From assembly GCA_949317995.1 (NCBI GenBank), contig OX439050.1, positions 16,384,061-16,448,060 of the forward strand: a stretch of DNA of 64,000 bases, written 5' to 3'. This document shows, piece after piece, positions 40,021-51,320 of the stretch (its first letter is position 1; every line of letters starts with the position of its first letter). The stretch comes from Acholoe squamosa. Its lineage: Eukaryota; Annelida; Polychaeta; Phyllodocida; Polynoidae. Below the pieces are notes generated by a model that saw nothing but the letters and a program-made list of their open reading frames with translations, was not told the origin of the DNA and did not search any database. Position numbers and translations under genes: made by a program.

Positions 40021-40093
40021 CCTGGTGGTCTAGTGGTTAGGACATTGCGCTCAGCTGCTAGAGGTAGGCGGGACGAGTCCCAGTCCGGGCGAA
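40021..40093 (+). other. tRNA-Glu-like sequence
   Basis: CCTGGTGGTCTAGTGGTTAGGA is nearly identical to the 5' half of animal tRNA-Glu. The 3' half is less convincing: the B-box region reads GGGACGAGTCCC, lacking the GGTTC core. Probably a tRNA-derived repeat or pseudogene. It lies 125 bp left of the Pao element. Confidence 0.5.
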
Positions 40094-40219
40094 TCTTTTT
40101 TTTCGCTGTGTGTACACACACTATGGCAGGCTTCGAGTCCCAGGGAAAGCTTCTTGCTTTTAACTTGTTTTTATTGATATTCTATTGATTAGTCATTGAT
40201 TTTTTATTGATTAATCGTG

Positions 40220-41070
40220 TGTGGTGGCCTTGGCCAATGTTTGCAGACAAAGTCTTTGTTACAAGTTGCTTGTTGACAGGTTTATTGCTGAAGTAGCCAC
40301 AGGAGGCCTAATCCCCTTTGGTAGACACTTATTTCCTATGGTTGTCACAGTAGCACATAGTAACACACAAATGTCCTCAGGTAATATATCATTTGAGCAT
40401 AGAGTTCATTGAACATAACTTTGTGCAATAACATTCAGTAGTCCAACCTTAGCATGGATATAACCATCAGGGTAATCTGGTATAATAACCTTCAGGGTGA
40501 CCTGGTATAATAACCTTCAGGGTGACCTGGTATAATAACCTTCAGGATAATAACCTGTACAAAGAATATTGCCTTAGTCCTCAGGTACAAAGTCCAGTAT
40601 ATCAGCAAGGTAGTCCATAGGGTTGATGTGAACAGCACAGATCAGATGTAGTGATTGAGGAGGGAAGAGAGGGACCTGCTTTTATATGCTATCTAAAGGC
40701 TGAGATCAGAGTCTCACATCATCCAGAAGTATGAGGTCAGACTGATGTCAGATAGGGAGACAAACAGGTGACTGATGATATCAGCTAAAAGGATGAAGTA
40801 AGCACACTGAATGGTACACATGAGACAAGTATGACATCAGCAGGCATGAGATCAGCCAGTGTATATGTTCCAAGAATGCTGATGTAGGCTTACCACATAA
40901 TACTAGGTCATTGAAACATACAACCATCAACATACCTTTACTGTACTTTGATTCTAACCCATTTAGTTATAAACTATGACATTCTCAATGTTACAGATAT
41001 AACCAGAAAATACAAACTTTATTTTATGACAATCTATACAACCCTACTGTATTCTTTACCTTACACTACA
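40220..41070 (-). repeat. Pao 3' LTR (element orientation)
   Basis: Near-identical to 47755-48610. It contains a 25 bp tandem repeat (ATAACCTTCAGGGTGACCTGG unit, about 3.5 copies, 40459-40555). The adjacent internal sequence on the minus strand, AAGGGGCCGGGAA, is the likely polypurine tract. Confidence 0.95.
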
Positions 41071-41385
41071 TTCCCGGCCCCTTAAATGTGAACCTTAGAA
41101 GTGAACATTTACAATCCCTTTTAACCTTTACAATTATCAAAAAACAAGTTTAACCATACAGAAATGATTACAGTATACAACCTTGTATAACTGATGACAT
41201 GTTAAACAATATCTTGGGTATGACTATTACCATAGTTACAACACAATATGCAATAGCAATGTCTCATGTATCCTTTTCTTATAGATACAACACAATGGGA
41301 TTCACACAATGAGCATGGTTACTCTGAATCAAATATAACATCACATCAGATGACCTTTATTCACAAACATAACTTAATGAAATGT

Positions 41386-44300
41386 CTATGATGTGACTGA
41401 CTCAAGCAAACAAAGCTTATCAATAGGTCTGACAAGTACATTTGTAGCAGTTTTGACCTCTGCAGATCGAACTAGACCATCTTTACCTGGGAAAGCTTTA
41501 ACAACATGCCCAAGAGGCCAACTATTTCTACCTAGATTCTCATCCATAACTAATACAAGATCATCAGTTTGGATATTTCTCTTTGTGTCTAACCATTTTT
41601 GTCTTAGCTGCAGTGTAGGGAGATACTCTTTTACTCATCGTTTCCAGAACTGGTCTGCCAGGTACTGTACATGCCTCCACCTACAACTGTACACGTCTTC
41701 CTTTCGGAAGGTTCCTGGGGGTGCTCTAAGCCCTACACCTAAGTGAAGCAAGTCATTTGGGGTGAGAGGTTTCAAGTCCTTTGGATCATCTGACACTGGA
41801 GTGAGTGGTCTACCATTGACTACGAATTCAACCTCACAGAATACTGTGTTCAATCTCTCATCATCAAGGACTTGATCTTTTAGTATGGAGTTCAGTACCT
41901 TGCGTACTGTCCTGATTTGCCTTTCCCAGACTCCACCCATGTGGGATGCAGCTGGCGGATTGAACTCCCACTTTATCTCTCTGATCAAGAGACTTTCCTG
42001 TGTCTTGTGGTCTTGATTCCACCTTTGAATTGACTCCCGCAACTCTTTATTTCCTCCAACAAAGTTGGTTCCATTGTCTGACCTGATCTTTTCAGGTTTT
42101 CCTCTCCTAGAGATAAACCTGATTAGTGAGTTGATGAAAGAATCACCATCCATTGAGCTGAGGATTTCTATATGTATTGTTCTGGTTGTTAAGCAGGTGA
42201 AAAGACAGCCATACCTCTTTTCTTGACTACGGCCCCTTTTTACATAAAATGGGCCAAAACAGTCCACACCAGTGTAGGTGAAGGGAGGCTTGTGAGGTGT
42301 GACTCTGTCTGCCATCTTTTGAACTCCTAACTGTCCTCTCAGTTTCTTGCATATAATACATTTCTGCAATACCTTATTCACTACGGGACGTCCTTGTGGT
42401 ATCCAGTATTTTTCTCGGACCTTTGAGAGTACATACTCTCTACCTGAGTGTCTGGAGGTCCATTCATGTGTGTGCCACACAATAAGCTCTGCAATATGAT
42501 GGTCCTTTGGCAGTATCAAAGGGTGCTTGGCCAAGTCAATTATCGGTGCACTTTGAAGTCTGCCCTGTACTCTGAGCATACCATCCTCATCTCTGAAGGG
42601 CTCCAATTTGAAGATTGTGCTCTTGTGAGACACTTGCTTGCCTTATTTTAGGCTTCTGAACTCATCTGAATAACAATTTTGTTGTACATGCTTGATAATG
42701 CTTCTCTCTGCATTTTGAAGTTCATCAACAGTTAGGCTAGGAGTCAGTTTAGGCTTTCCTTTTGTCAGCCAATCACAGAAGCGGATCAGCCATGCAATTG
42801 CCCTTTTTAGACGATACCAGCTTGAGTACCGCTTGAACATTTGCTCCAAGTGATCAGGTGCATCAGTGACTACAACACATGCCTTTGCTTCTTTCTTCAC
42901 TTCTTGGTCATCTGCTAGCAGGTCAGGAGATGTTTGAGGAACAACCGGCCACTGGGACTCATTCTCCCACAAGAAGTCCGGTCCCTGTTTCCATCTTTTG
43001 CTAGACAGAATTTCATTTGCACTGAGGCCACGTGAAGCATCATCTGCTGGGTTTGATTTGGTATCTACATACCTCCATTGACTTGGTAAAGATCCATCAT
43101 GGATGATTGCTACTCTGTTGGCAACAAAAGTCTGGAACCTCTTGGTAGTGTTCTTGATGTACTGCAAGACTATCATACTGTCAGTCCAAAAGATGGATTC
43201 TGTGGTTTTCAGACGAAGTTCTCTTCGCAGTAAGCTGTCCATCTTCACAGCAATCACAGCTGCTGATAACTCTAGTCTGGGAATTGTCATGTGCTTGATG
43301 GGAGCAAGTCTTGATTTGCCTAACAGGAAGGAGCAGTGGATTTGTCCTTGTTCATTTACCACACGAAGATAAGATGCTGTGCCGTAAGCTTCTTCAGATG
43401 CATCAGAAAAGTGGTGAAGTTGGATCTTCACACACTTACCAAAGTCCTGTGGCACAAGGCAACGTCTCACTTTGAACTCTTCAAGATGTGGCAGTTCTTC
43501 CAACCACCTTTTCCACTTCTTTACATTGTCAGGCTCCAGTTCATCATCCCAACTTTTATCTCTCTTGCATTCATCTTGAAATATCTTCTTTGCTTGGAGA
43601 ATGAATGGGCATACAAAACCTAAAGGGTCATACACAGAACTGACCACTCTGAGAATCCCTCTTCGGGTGAATATCACTTCCTTTTCCTTGATTTTAATGC
43701 CAAATACATCTTCATGAGTGTCCCATTGAACACCTAGTGCCCTTTCCACTGGAAGTGCCTCTGAGTCCAGATCAAGATCTTTGACCTCCTTTGCTCTGTC
43801 CTCAGGGGAAACAGATTCTATGACCTCTTTGTTGTTAGAGATCCATTTGGTCAGCCGGAAACCTCCAAGGCTTAAAAGCTGACAAAGTTCATCCAGCAAT
43901 CTCTTTGCTTGATTTACTGTTGATACTGATTTGAGACAGTCATCAGCATAGAAGTTCTCCATTACAGTCTTGACAGTCTCTTCGTCAAACTCAGTCTTGT
44001 GGTCCTCAGCTGTGTGCTTAAGAGCAAAGCTTGCACAGCTAGGGCTCCATACTCCACCAAACAAGTGTACTGCCATTCTGTATGTCTCTGGGGGAAGATC
44101 AGGGTTGCCATCTTTCCACCACAGAAACCTTAGTACATCTCTGTGTTGTGGAGACACACATACTTGATGAAACATGGCTTCTATGTCACCCATTATTGCT
44201 ATGTGGTCTTCCCTGAATCTTAGCAACACTCCAATCAATCTGTTTGTCATATCAGGGCCTTGCAGCACTTGCTTGTTTAGTGATGTGCCACCATATTCTG

Positions 44301-47300
44301 CTGCACAATCAAAGACAATCCGAAGCTTGCCTGGCTTATTTGGACTTGTGACAGAATGGTGAGGAATGTACCACTTGACACTGCTGTCATTTTCATTTTC
44401 CTGGACAGGTTCTGCATATCCTTTCTGAACTAAATCCTCTATACCTTCCTTGTAAAGCTTATGACGATTGGCATCCTTGGACAATCTTCTGCCAAGACTC
44501 TGTAAGCGTTTCTCTGCCATTTTCTTATTGTCTTGCAGATCTGGTGGTGTGACCTTAAAGGGTATGTCCATCTCATAATGGTTATCTTTTAGTTTGATGG
44601 ACCCATTCCAGACATCCAGAACCCTTTTGTCATCTTGAGACATCTGTGAGAGGCTTCCAGCCAAAGTTTGAGCCACATCCAATTTACAGAACTGCTCAAC
44701 TTGTGCTTCCAGACTTACATCTGGTCCCTGGTCAGCTTGAATGAAATTGCAAAGAGCAGATCCATCTTGGTTCTCACCTTGTAGAGGACCATTGAGTGTC
44801 CAGCCTAGAATTGTTCTAGTGGCATAGGGTTCATTTTCCCTTCCTCTCCTCACTTCAAGGGGGATTAGAGCATCTGGGACATCCTGACCAATAAGAAGAG
44901 TGACATCTGACTTCTCTTTCTGGAATACTGTCAGATCCTTAAGATGATCCCATTTCTTTACATCTCCTGAAGATGGTATACTATCCCTTAGCTTTGGGAA
45001 CCTTGTCAGGGCATAGACTCGTGGTAGTTGAACTACTCTTCTTTTCTTCTTTGGCCCTGTAGTTGCTGTGACTTCAAGAGAGATTTCAAGGCTATCCATA
45101 TCTTTACTCTCACCAAGAGTTTCTAATGACAGGGAGGTCTTTTCTCCCTTTACTTCAAGTTGCTTTACCAAGTCCTTTGAACAGAAGGTTTTGTTGCTTC
45201 CTGGATCAAGCAGGGCATGGGTACGTATGTAGCTGCTCTGTCCCTTTCCTCTGACATACACTGAAACTATAGGTAGGGCAACCTTTGAGCTTACAATATC
45301 TGATTGCCCACAGGCATAACTTTTGGCTTCTACCTGCTTGTCTTGAGACTTCTGATCTTCCTTTTGTTCCTCATCCTTTGAGGACTCTGACTTGGTGACC
45401 TTTGCTGGTTAATGAAACAATGCAGAGTGTTTTCCTTTACACTCCTTTTCTTGACAGCCTTTTGGTCTTTTACACTCCTTAGAAGTGTGATTACCAAAGT
45501 CAAGACAATTGAAACATAGTCTTTTCTCTTTCACAACTTCCCATCTCTTTTCCAGGGACATCTTCTTAAACTTGTCACATCCACTCACTCTGTGACCATC
45601 AGCATCACATATACAGCACTTGTATTCCTTGGGCTTGTTCTCTTTTTGGGTCTGATCAACAGGTTTGGCTTTGACATCTTTGCTTTGGGTGTCAGTATCA
45701 GTCACACTAACATTAAAGCTTGATCCTTTCTTCTTGGACTGGGAAGGCTTGCCCTTTGGTTCCTTGGTGACTGACCCTATATTCCCAAATACTGGGTCAT
45801 TAGCCTCTCCAGCTACCATCTCAAGGAACTGGACAAATTCATCAAAGTTTGGGTATTCCCCAAATCTCTCACGGATCTTAAAGGCCTCCTTACACCATCA
45901 AGTTTGGATATACAATGGCAGTCTTGTCGAGATCTTCACCATTCTATCTTGAGATTCTACCTCTTTGAGCTTATTCATAGCTCGAAGTGTTTCCATGCAG
46001 CCCCTAACATCATCAGCAAAGTCCTGAAGAGCTTCACCATCATTTGGCTTCACTGCTGGGCCTTCAGTTATCTTTGAGACCCATGCCTTTGAGATCACAA
46101 AGTCATTACCAAACCTCTGTTTCAGCAGGCTTCTGGCCTTCTTATAGCCTTCTGACGGGGCCATTAATGCACATGGCTGTAATACCTTTGATGCCTTTCC
46201 TGTGCAATACTCAAACAGTCTGTTCAGTTTATCACTAGCCTCAATATTGGCCTTATCTACACTAGCATCAAAGGCATTCATAAAGGTCCAGTACTTCATA
46301 GGATCCCCATCAAATTTCATCAGGCTAGTCTTTGGTAGACGAATAACATCTAGCATCTGACGTTGGATTATCTGGGATTCTAAGGCTGACTGACTTTTCT
46401 CTTGGATTTCACCAAGAGTTTGATTTATACCCTTGAGGTTGGGGTCTGATGGCTGTTTCTCACTATTCCTATCTGAAGCTTGTGGTGATTTCACTAACTC
46501 CACAATCTGAGCTACTTGTCCAATGGTGAATGTCTCATCTGATCTTTTATTATTGTAACCTGTTATAGGTGATCCTGACCATTCAGGTGCAAAAGGGTTT
46601 TGGTAACCTGCTATAGGTGACCCTGACCACTCAGGTGCAAAAGGGTTGAGCTTTGATTTCCTCACTTCTGGTTCTTTCTCATTTGAACTAAAGGTGGTAG
46701 GTTTTCTGGCAGTACTAGTACCTATAGGACCCCCCGAATGATGAGAAACCCCATTGTCATTAGCTGAAGTGAATATACCCCCACACTGCAACTTTACATC
46801 AGTATCATCTCTAGCAACAGCATTTTTAGACAAAGAAGCAAAGCTATTACCAAAATGTCTATCAGGAATATTTTGACTGACCTTTGATCCTTTATACACA
46901 TAATCAGGATACTCAACAAACTTGGTCAGGGCATCTTCTTCAGCTGCTGCAGCCTCAAGTTCAAACTGCATTTGTAGTTGTTGACGGCGTAGTTCCATTT
47001 TCTTCCTTTCACGCTCTAGCCACAGCTCCTTCTGCCTGCGCTGATGTTCAGCCTCTTCCTGCTGACGTTCAGCCTCTTCCCGAAGCTGTTCTTCTCGGCG
47101 GCGTGCCTCTGCTCGCTGCTGTTCTTCTCGACGGCGTGCCTCTGCTCGCTGCTCTTCAACTTCTTGTTCTAGTTGTAGCTGGGTAAGCTCAAGCTCCCAG
47201 AGAGCTTTAGCCTTGACTTCAAGAGCAGCCCGTTTTGCAACTGCCTTAGCTCGTGTGCTTGATGCCCTTGATGCCCTGGAGGTGGCACCAGAGCCAACCT

Positions 47301-47700
47301 GAGACACACTGTCATGAGCATAAATACTGTCCTGCAGTCTCTGCTGTTCCAGGAGAATGTCATACTGTTTCTTTGTGTCAACAAACCTTCACTCCATTTG
47401 GGAATACACAGCCTCTTCAGTTGAGGCCCTATCAGGTTGAATGTCCACTACTAAATCCATGATCTCCTGATGCACTGAATAGAAGTTTGAGAATGCAGTT
47501 GCCATTTTCTCAACTGCAACTTTGAGTTCAGGCAGTCCAGCATCCTTGTTCATCAGATGAATCACCATATCAATTTTCTTAGTTAAATGTCCAGCATACC
47601 CACCTCTTGAGCGGCGCAGTGTCACCAGTTGTTCAGTCTTGACACTATGTGGATCCAACATCCTGCTTGATTCCCTATGCCTGGAACCAATCTGTGACAT
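41386..47700 (-). pseudogene. Pao gag-pol polyprotein, single frame with five in-frame stops
   Basis: One frame of about 2100 codons runs from ATG 47698-47700 (MSQIGSRHRESSRM) to TAG 41386-41388 without any frameshift. Order: an N-terminal helical part; a Glu/Arg coiled coil (RREEQQRAEARRREEQLREE, about 47150-47000); a DUF1759-type Gag segment (LPKTSLMKFDGDPMKYWTFM, about 46340); zinc knuckles CCICDADGHRVSGC and CFNCLDFGNHTSKEC (about 45615-45470); peptidase A17 active site ALLDPGSNKTF (about 45210); RT with FYADDCLKSV (about 43960-43930); RNase H with FSDASEEAYG and FWTDSMIVLQYIKN; integrase with VDCFGPFYVKRG, RSDNGTNFVG and HMGGVWERQIRTV. Stops are TGA 47389, TGA 45898, TAA 45409, TAA 42643 and TGA 41635 (lowest coordinate). 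Product would be a nuclear/cytoplasmic VLP and integration machinery. Confidence 0.92.
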
Positions 47701-47754
47701 GATGACTTGCTTAGTCCTTGCTGAGGATCCTTGAAGATTATTCTTTGTACCAAA

Positions 47755-48610
47755 TATGGTGGCCTTGGCCAATGATTGCAGACAAAGTCTTTGTTACAAG
47801 TTGCTTGTTGACAGGTTTATTGCTGAAGTAGCCACAGGAGGCCTAATCCCCTTTGGTAGACACTTATTTCCTATGGTTGTCACAGTAGCACATAGTAACA
47901 CACAAATGTCCTCAGGTAATATATCATTTGAGCATAGAGTTCATTGAACATAACTGTGTGCAATAACATTCAGTAGTCCAACCTTAGCATGGATATAACC
48001 TTCAGGGTAATCTGGTATAATAACCTTCAGGGTGACCTGGTATAATAACCTTCAGGGTGACCTGGTATAATAACCTTCAGGATAATAACCTGTACAAAGA
48101 ATATTGCCTCCTCTTAGTCCTCAGGTACAAAGTCCAGTATATCAGCAAGGTAGTCCATAGGGTTGATGTGAACAGCACAGATCAGATGTAGTGATTGAGG
48201 AGGGAAGAGAGGGACCTGCTTTTATATGCTATCTAAAGGCTGAGATCAGAGTCTCACATCATCCAGAAGTATGAGGTCAGACTGATGTCAGATAGGGAGA
48301 CAAACAGGTGACTGATGATATCAGCTAAAAGGATGAAGTAAGCACACTGAATGGTACACATGAGACAAGTATGACATCAGCAGGCATGAGATCAGCCAGT
48401 GTATATGTTCCAAGAATGCTGATGTAGGCTTACCACATAATACTAGGTCATTGAAACATACAACCATCAACATACCTTTACTGTACTTTGATTCTAACCC
48501 ATTTAGTTATAAACTATGACATTCTCAATGTTACAGATATAACCAGAAAATACAAACTTTATTTTATGACAATCTATACAACCCTACTGTATTCTTTACC
48601 TTACACTACA
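47755..48610 (-). repeat. Pao 5' LTR (element orientation)
   Basis: Paired with 40220-41070; the only length difference is CCTCT added near 48110. It shares the 25 bp internal repeat. No strong primer-binding site could be assigned at its inner edge. Confidence 0.95.
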
Positions 48611-48631
48611 TCATGTAATAAAAACAGTATT

Positions 48632-48729
48632 GAATGGGCTATCAGGCACCTCATTTAGTGTATCGGAGGATATGGCCACTCGTTACAATATCCTACGATA
48701 CACTGAATTCGGTGGCTGTTAGCCCATTC
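48632..48729. repeat. Foldback with 42 bp arms next to the Pao LTR
   Basis: GAATGGGCTATCAGGCACC ... GTATCGGAGGATAT (48632-48673) pairs with ATATCCTACGATACACTGAA ... TAGCCCATTC (48688-48729), with seven or so mismatches and a 14-base loop. It starts 17 bp beyond the Pao target duplication, so it predates or flanks that insertion. Confidence 0.75.
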
Positions 48730-49267
48730 ATTACTCTCTTAATATTGCCCTAGACGACCAGTCTGCATGGTAAAGGTGTCAGTATGTTCTATTTAAGGTG
48801 GATGGCTACCACGCCAAACTCAAAAGTGCCTGGGACCACCTGATCAAAATACATTTCCCAGATGTAGAACGTTGATGACAATTTTCTGGGAAATTTAGCT
48901 ACTCTTTATTGGCATTCTATGCATATCATGGTAGATCTCTGCCTAACCCTATGGTAGCATGATGTGTAAATATCTCAAAAAATCGATATTCTCTTATCAC
49001 CATTGGAAAGAACATGTCATTTGAATCTTCTGGCGAAAATTTGGTGAAGATGTAGCTACTCTTAGCCTATGAGCGACATCCACCTTAACCTAGGAATCCT
49101 ATAAGTAGGCAGTGTGTCTATATACAGAGGGCGTCTTGTATAACTCTAGTCATCCTTCACCTTTTGTACAACATGGGAACAGCAGGGTAATGTTAACATA
49201 ATTGTAGTGATATATGACTTTCAGGGGTGTCAACCCGGTAATACTTATACCAATGGCATATTACTGG

Positions 49268-49958
49268 AGGTTAATTCAAAATATCCTACCATAGGTCACC
49301 CAGCGATGGTAAGACAATCCACCACTATTTATTTATTTATTTATTTATCTAATGGTAGATTGAGACATACAGGCATTGACAAAGCAATCTTATTTTACCT
49401 GTAGTAGGCTGAGCACTGCATACACTATCACAAGCAACACACACACTGTGCACAGTGCCTGGCCTATTGCAAGAGGGGCAAAATAAATAAATAGCTATGC
49501 AACACTCCTTTTCACAGAAGGTCATAAACAATCGTTCCCCTCTGCTACATGGCTATTTTTAGTGTCTAGGGTGCAGTCGACCCCATACAGTATCTTAATA
49601 GAGCATGTTATGCATGAGTAAACTGAGGAGGCAGTCAGGTACCACCCAACAATTGCCTCCCTCTCCTATATATACACTGCAGGTACATTCCCTTTTCACA
49701 GAAGGAGAGTTCCCACCAGGGACATATGTACTGAGCTCAGCCTGTGTGAAACCACTATCAATTTCTTACACTACCACAGAAGCCTGTGGTAGACTAGAAA
49801 AAGGAATAGTGAATAAGAAATAGCAATAGCAATTTCCTTTTTGGGTAACACAGGGTAAATGAATAGTGCAGCATGACCAGGTCTAATTTAATCCACAAGA
49901 GTTGCCAACGCTACAATCGCTTGGTGACCAATGGTAGGATGTTTTGAATTAACCCCCT
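49268..49958. repeat. Inverted repeats of about 40 bp spaced 610 bp
   Basis: GGTTAATTCAAAATATCCTACCATAGGTCACC (starting near 49269) recurs inverted near 49918-49958 as GGTGACCAATGGTAGGATGTTTTGAATTAACC. The arms may be termini of a small DNA element; internal sequence has no gene. Confidence 0.6.
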
Positions 49959-50339
49959 GATCATGCAACACCTCCCAGTAACTAAACGGCACTGGGCGTA
50001 TTATAAATCAGGAGATACCGTATCACCAATTTTAATAAGCACAAGGCATAATGGGGTGCTGAAATATCTCTTAAGCACTAAAACTGTAAGTGATCTGGTT
50101 TAGTACTGTTCTATACCAAGATACAAGTATTGCCTATAACGTGCACCCTGACTATGGGTGTACTATAAGGCGCATAGTACAGGATGCTGTGTTAAAAAAA
50201 TGGTCCCGTAGGAATAGCCTGTGCAAATTGATATTTTTTTGCAGATTTGGAAGGGAAATGGACATAACTAACAGAAATTTTTAGGGTCCGATTTTCCCAT
50301 GATTCCTAACACCCGTTTTCGGGCACTTTTCAAAATGGC
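49959..50339. other. Non-coding
   Basis: No gene or clear repeat recognised. Confidence 0.4.
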
Positions 50340-51320
50340 TGCCACTGAGTAGACTTTGGCTTATATTTCAGGTAATAATGGGATGATTTTTATGATCTTT
50401 ACATCAAAATAGGGGTTTTTGGGGATCCTGATTTAATAGATGAGGGTTGCAGATCACTTGATTTTGATGAGCTGTACATCAAACTAGGGGCTTTTGAGGA
50501 TGCTTATTCAGATAATGAGGGATTCAGATTAATTCAAGGTCATTTGATCAACGTCAAGGTCATAGCTGTGATAGAATATCATATTGTAGGGGGAAATCAG
50601 CTAATTATGATGATGTAGACATCTAATTAAGGGTTCATGAGGATGCTGATGCAGAAAAGGAGTATTCCATTGGCTGATTCTGATGATCTTTATATCTGGT
50701 TACGGGCTTTAAAGAGTGCTGATTCAGAAAATTAGGGTGTCAGACCAATTTGAGATCAAGGTCAAGGTCATAGATGCAATACAATCTGATATATACTTCA
50801 TGATAGATTTGGCTGACTGATCCTTCATAGATCTAACTAGGAGCTTTTGAAGATGCTAAATCAGACGGTGAGGGTTTCAAACCAATTTTATATCATTCAA
50901 AAGGTTATGTTAAGGTCACAAAGTTTTGCAATCTCATATTCCTGGTTTGAAATTGACTTTGATCAAATGACTTTGTGAAAGACCTCAAATTGATATGAAA
51001 CCCCCATTTTTTGAAACAGCATCCTCAAAACCCCCCAGTAACATTTCAACTAATCATGAATAGCCCATTTCCCCTTAGAATATGATATTCTATCACATTT
51101 ATGACCTTGACCTTGATCAAAAGACCTTGTAAATGACCCTGCATCAGTCTGAAAACCTCATTTTCTGAATATGCATACTAAAAATATGTAGTTAGGTGTA
51201 AAGTTTATCAAAACCTCATTTCCTCCTAAGATTTGATATTTCATTGGAGTTATGACCTTGATCAAATGACCTTACATAAATGACCTTAGATTGATCTGAA
51301 TAAATCCATGTTGACCTTAA
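50340..51320. repeat. Inverted array of ~200 bp repeats rich in TCAAGGTCA
   Basis: From 50400 to 50935 roughly 200 bp units share a scheme: CATCWAACTAGGGGCTTTTGAGGATGCTRATTCAG, GAGGGWTTCAGACCAATTT, TCAAGGTCA and ATAGAATATCATATT. From 50945 to 51310 the same scheme appears inverted (AACAGCATCCTCAAAACCCC, TGACCTTGACCTTGATCA, GATATTCTATCAC). The centre is near 50940. Confidence 0.7.

Larger units (their letters stand above)
40220..48610 (-). mobile_element. BEL/Pao LTR retrotransposon, recent insertion
   Basis: LTRs of 851 and 856 bp flank a gag-pol read on the minus strand with protease-RT-RNase H-integrase in the Pao order. In element orientation the LTRs run TGTAGTGTAAGG ... CCACCACA. Target duplication TCGTG/TCATG (40215-40219, 48611-48615) matches 4/5. 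By eye the LTRs differ at four bases and one 5 bp indel, so the insertion is young. Confidence 0.94.

Noticed and set aside
40021-40093. Functional tRNA-Glu gene
   Set aside because: The 3' half lacks a proper B box and T-arm; kept only as a tRNA-like sequence.
47169-47384. 71-codon minus-strand ORF starting MLTQRNSMTF
   Set aside because: Out of frame with the Pao gag-pol, which is continuous through this stretch apart from one stop.
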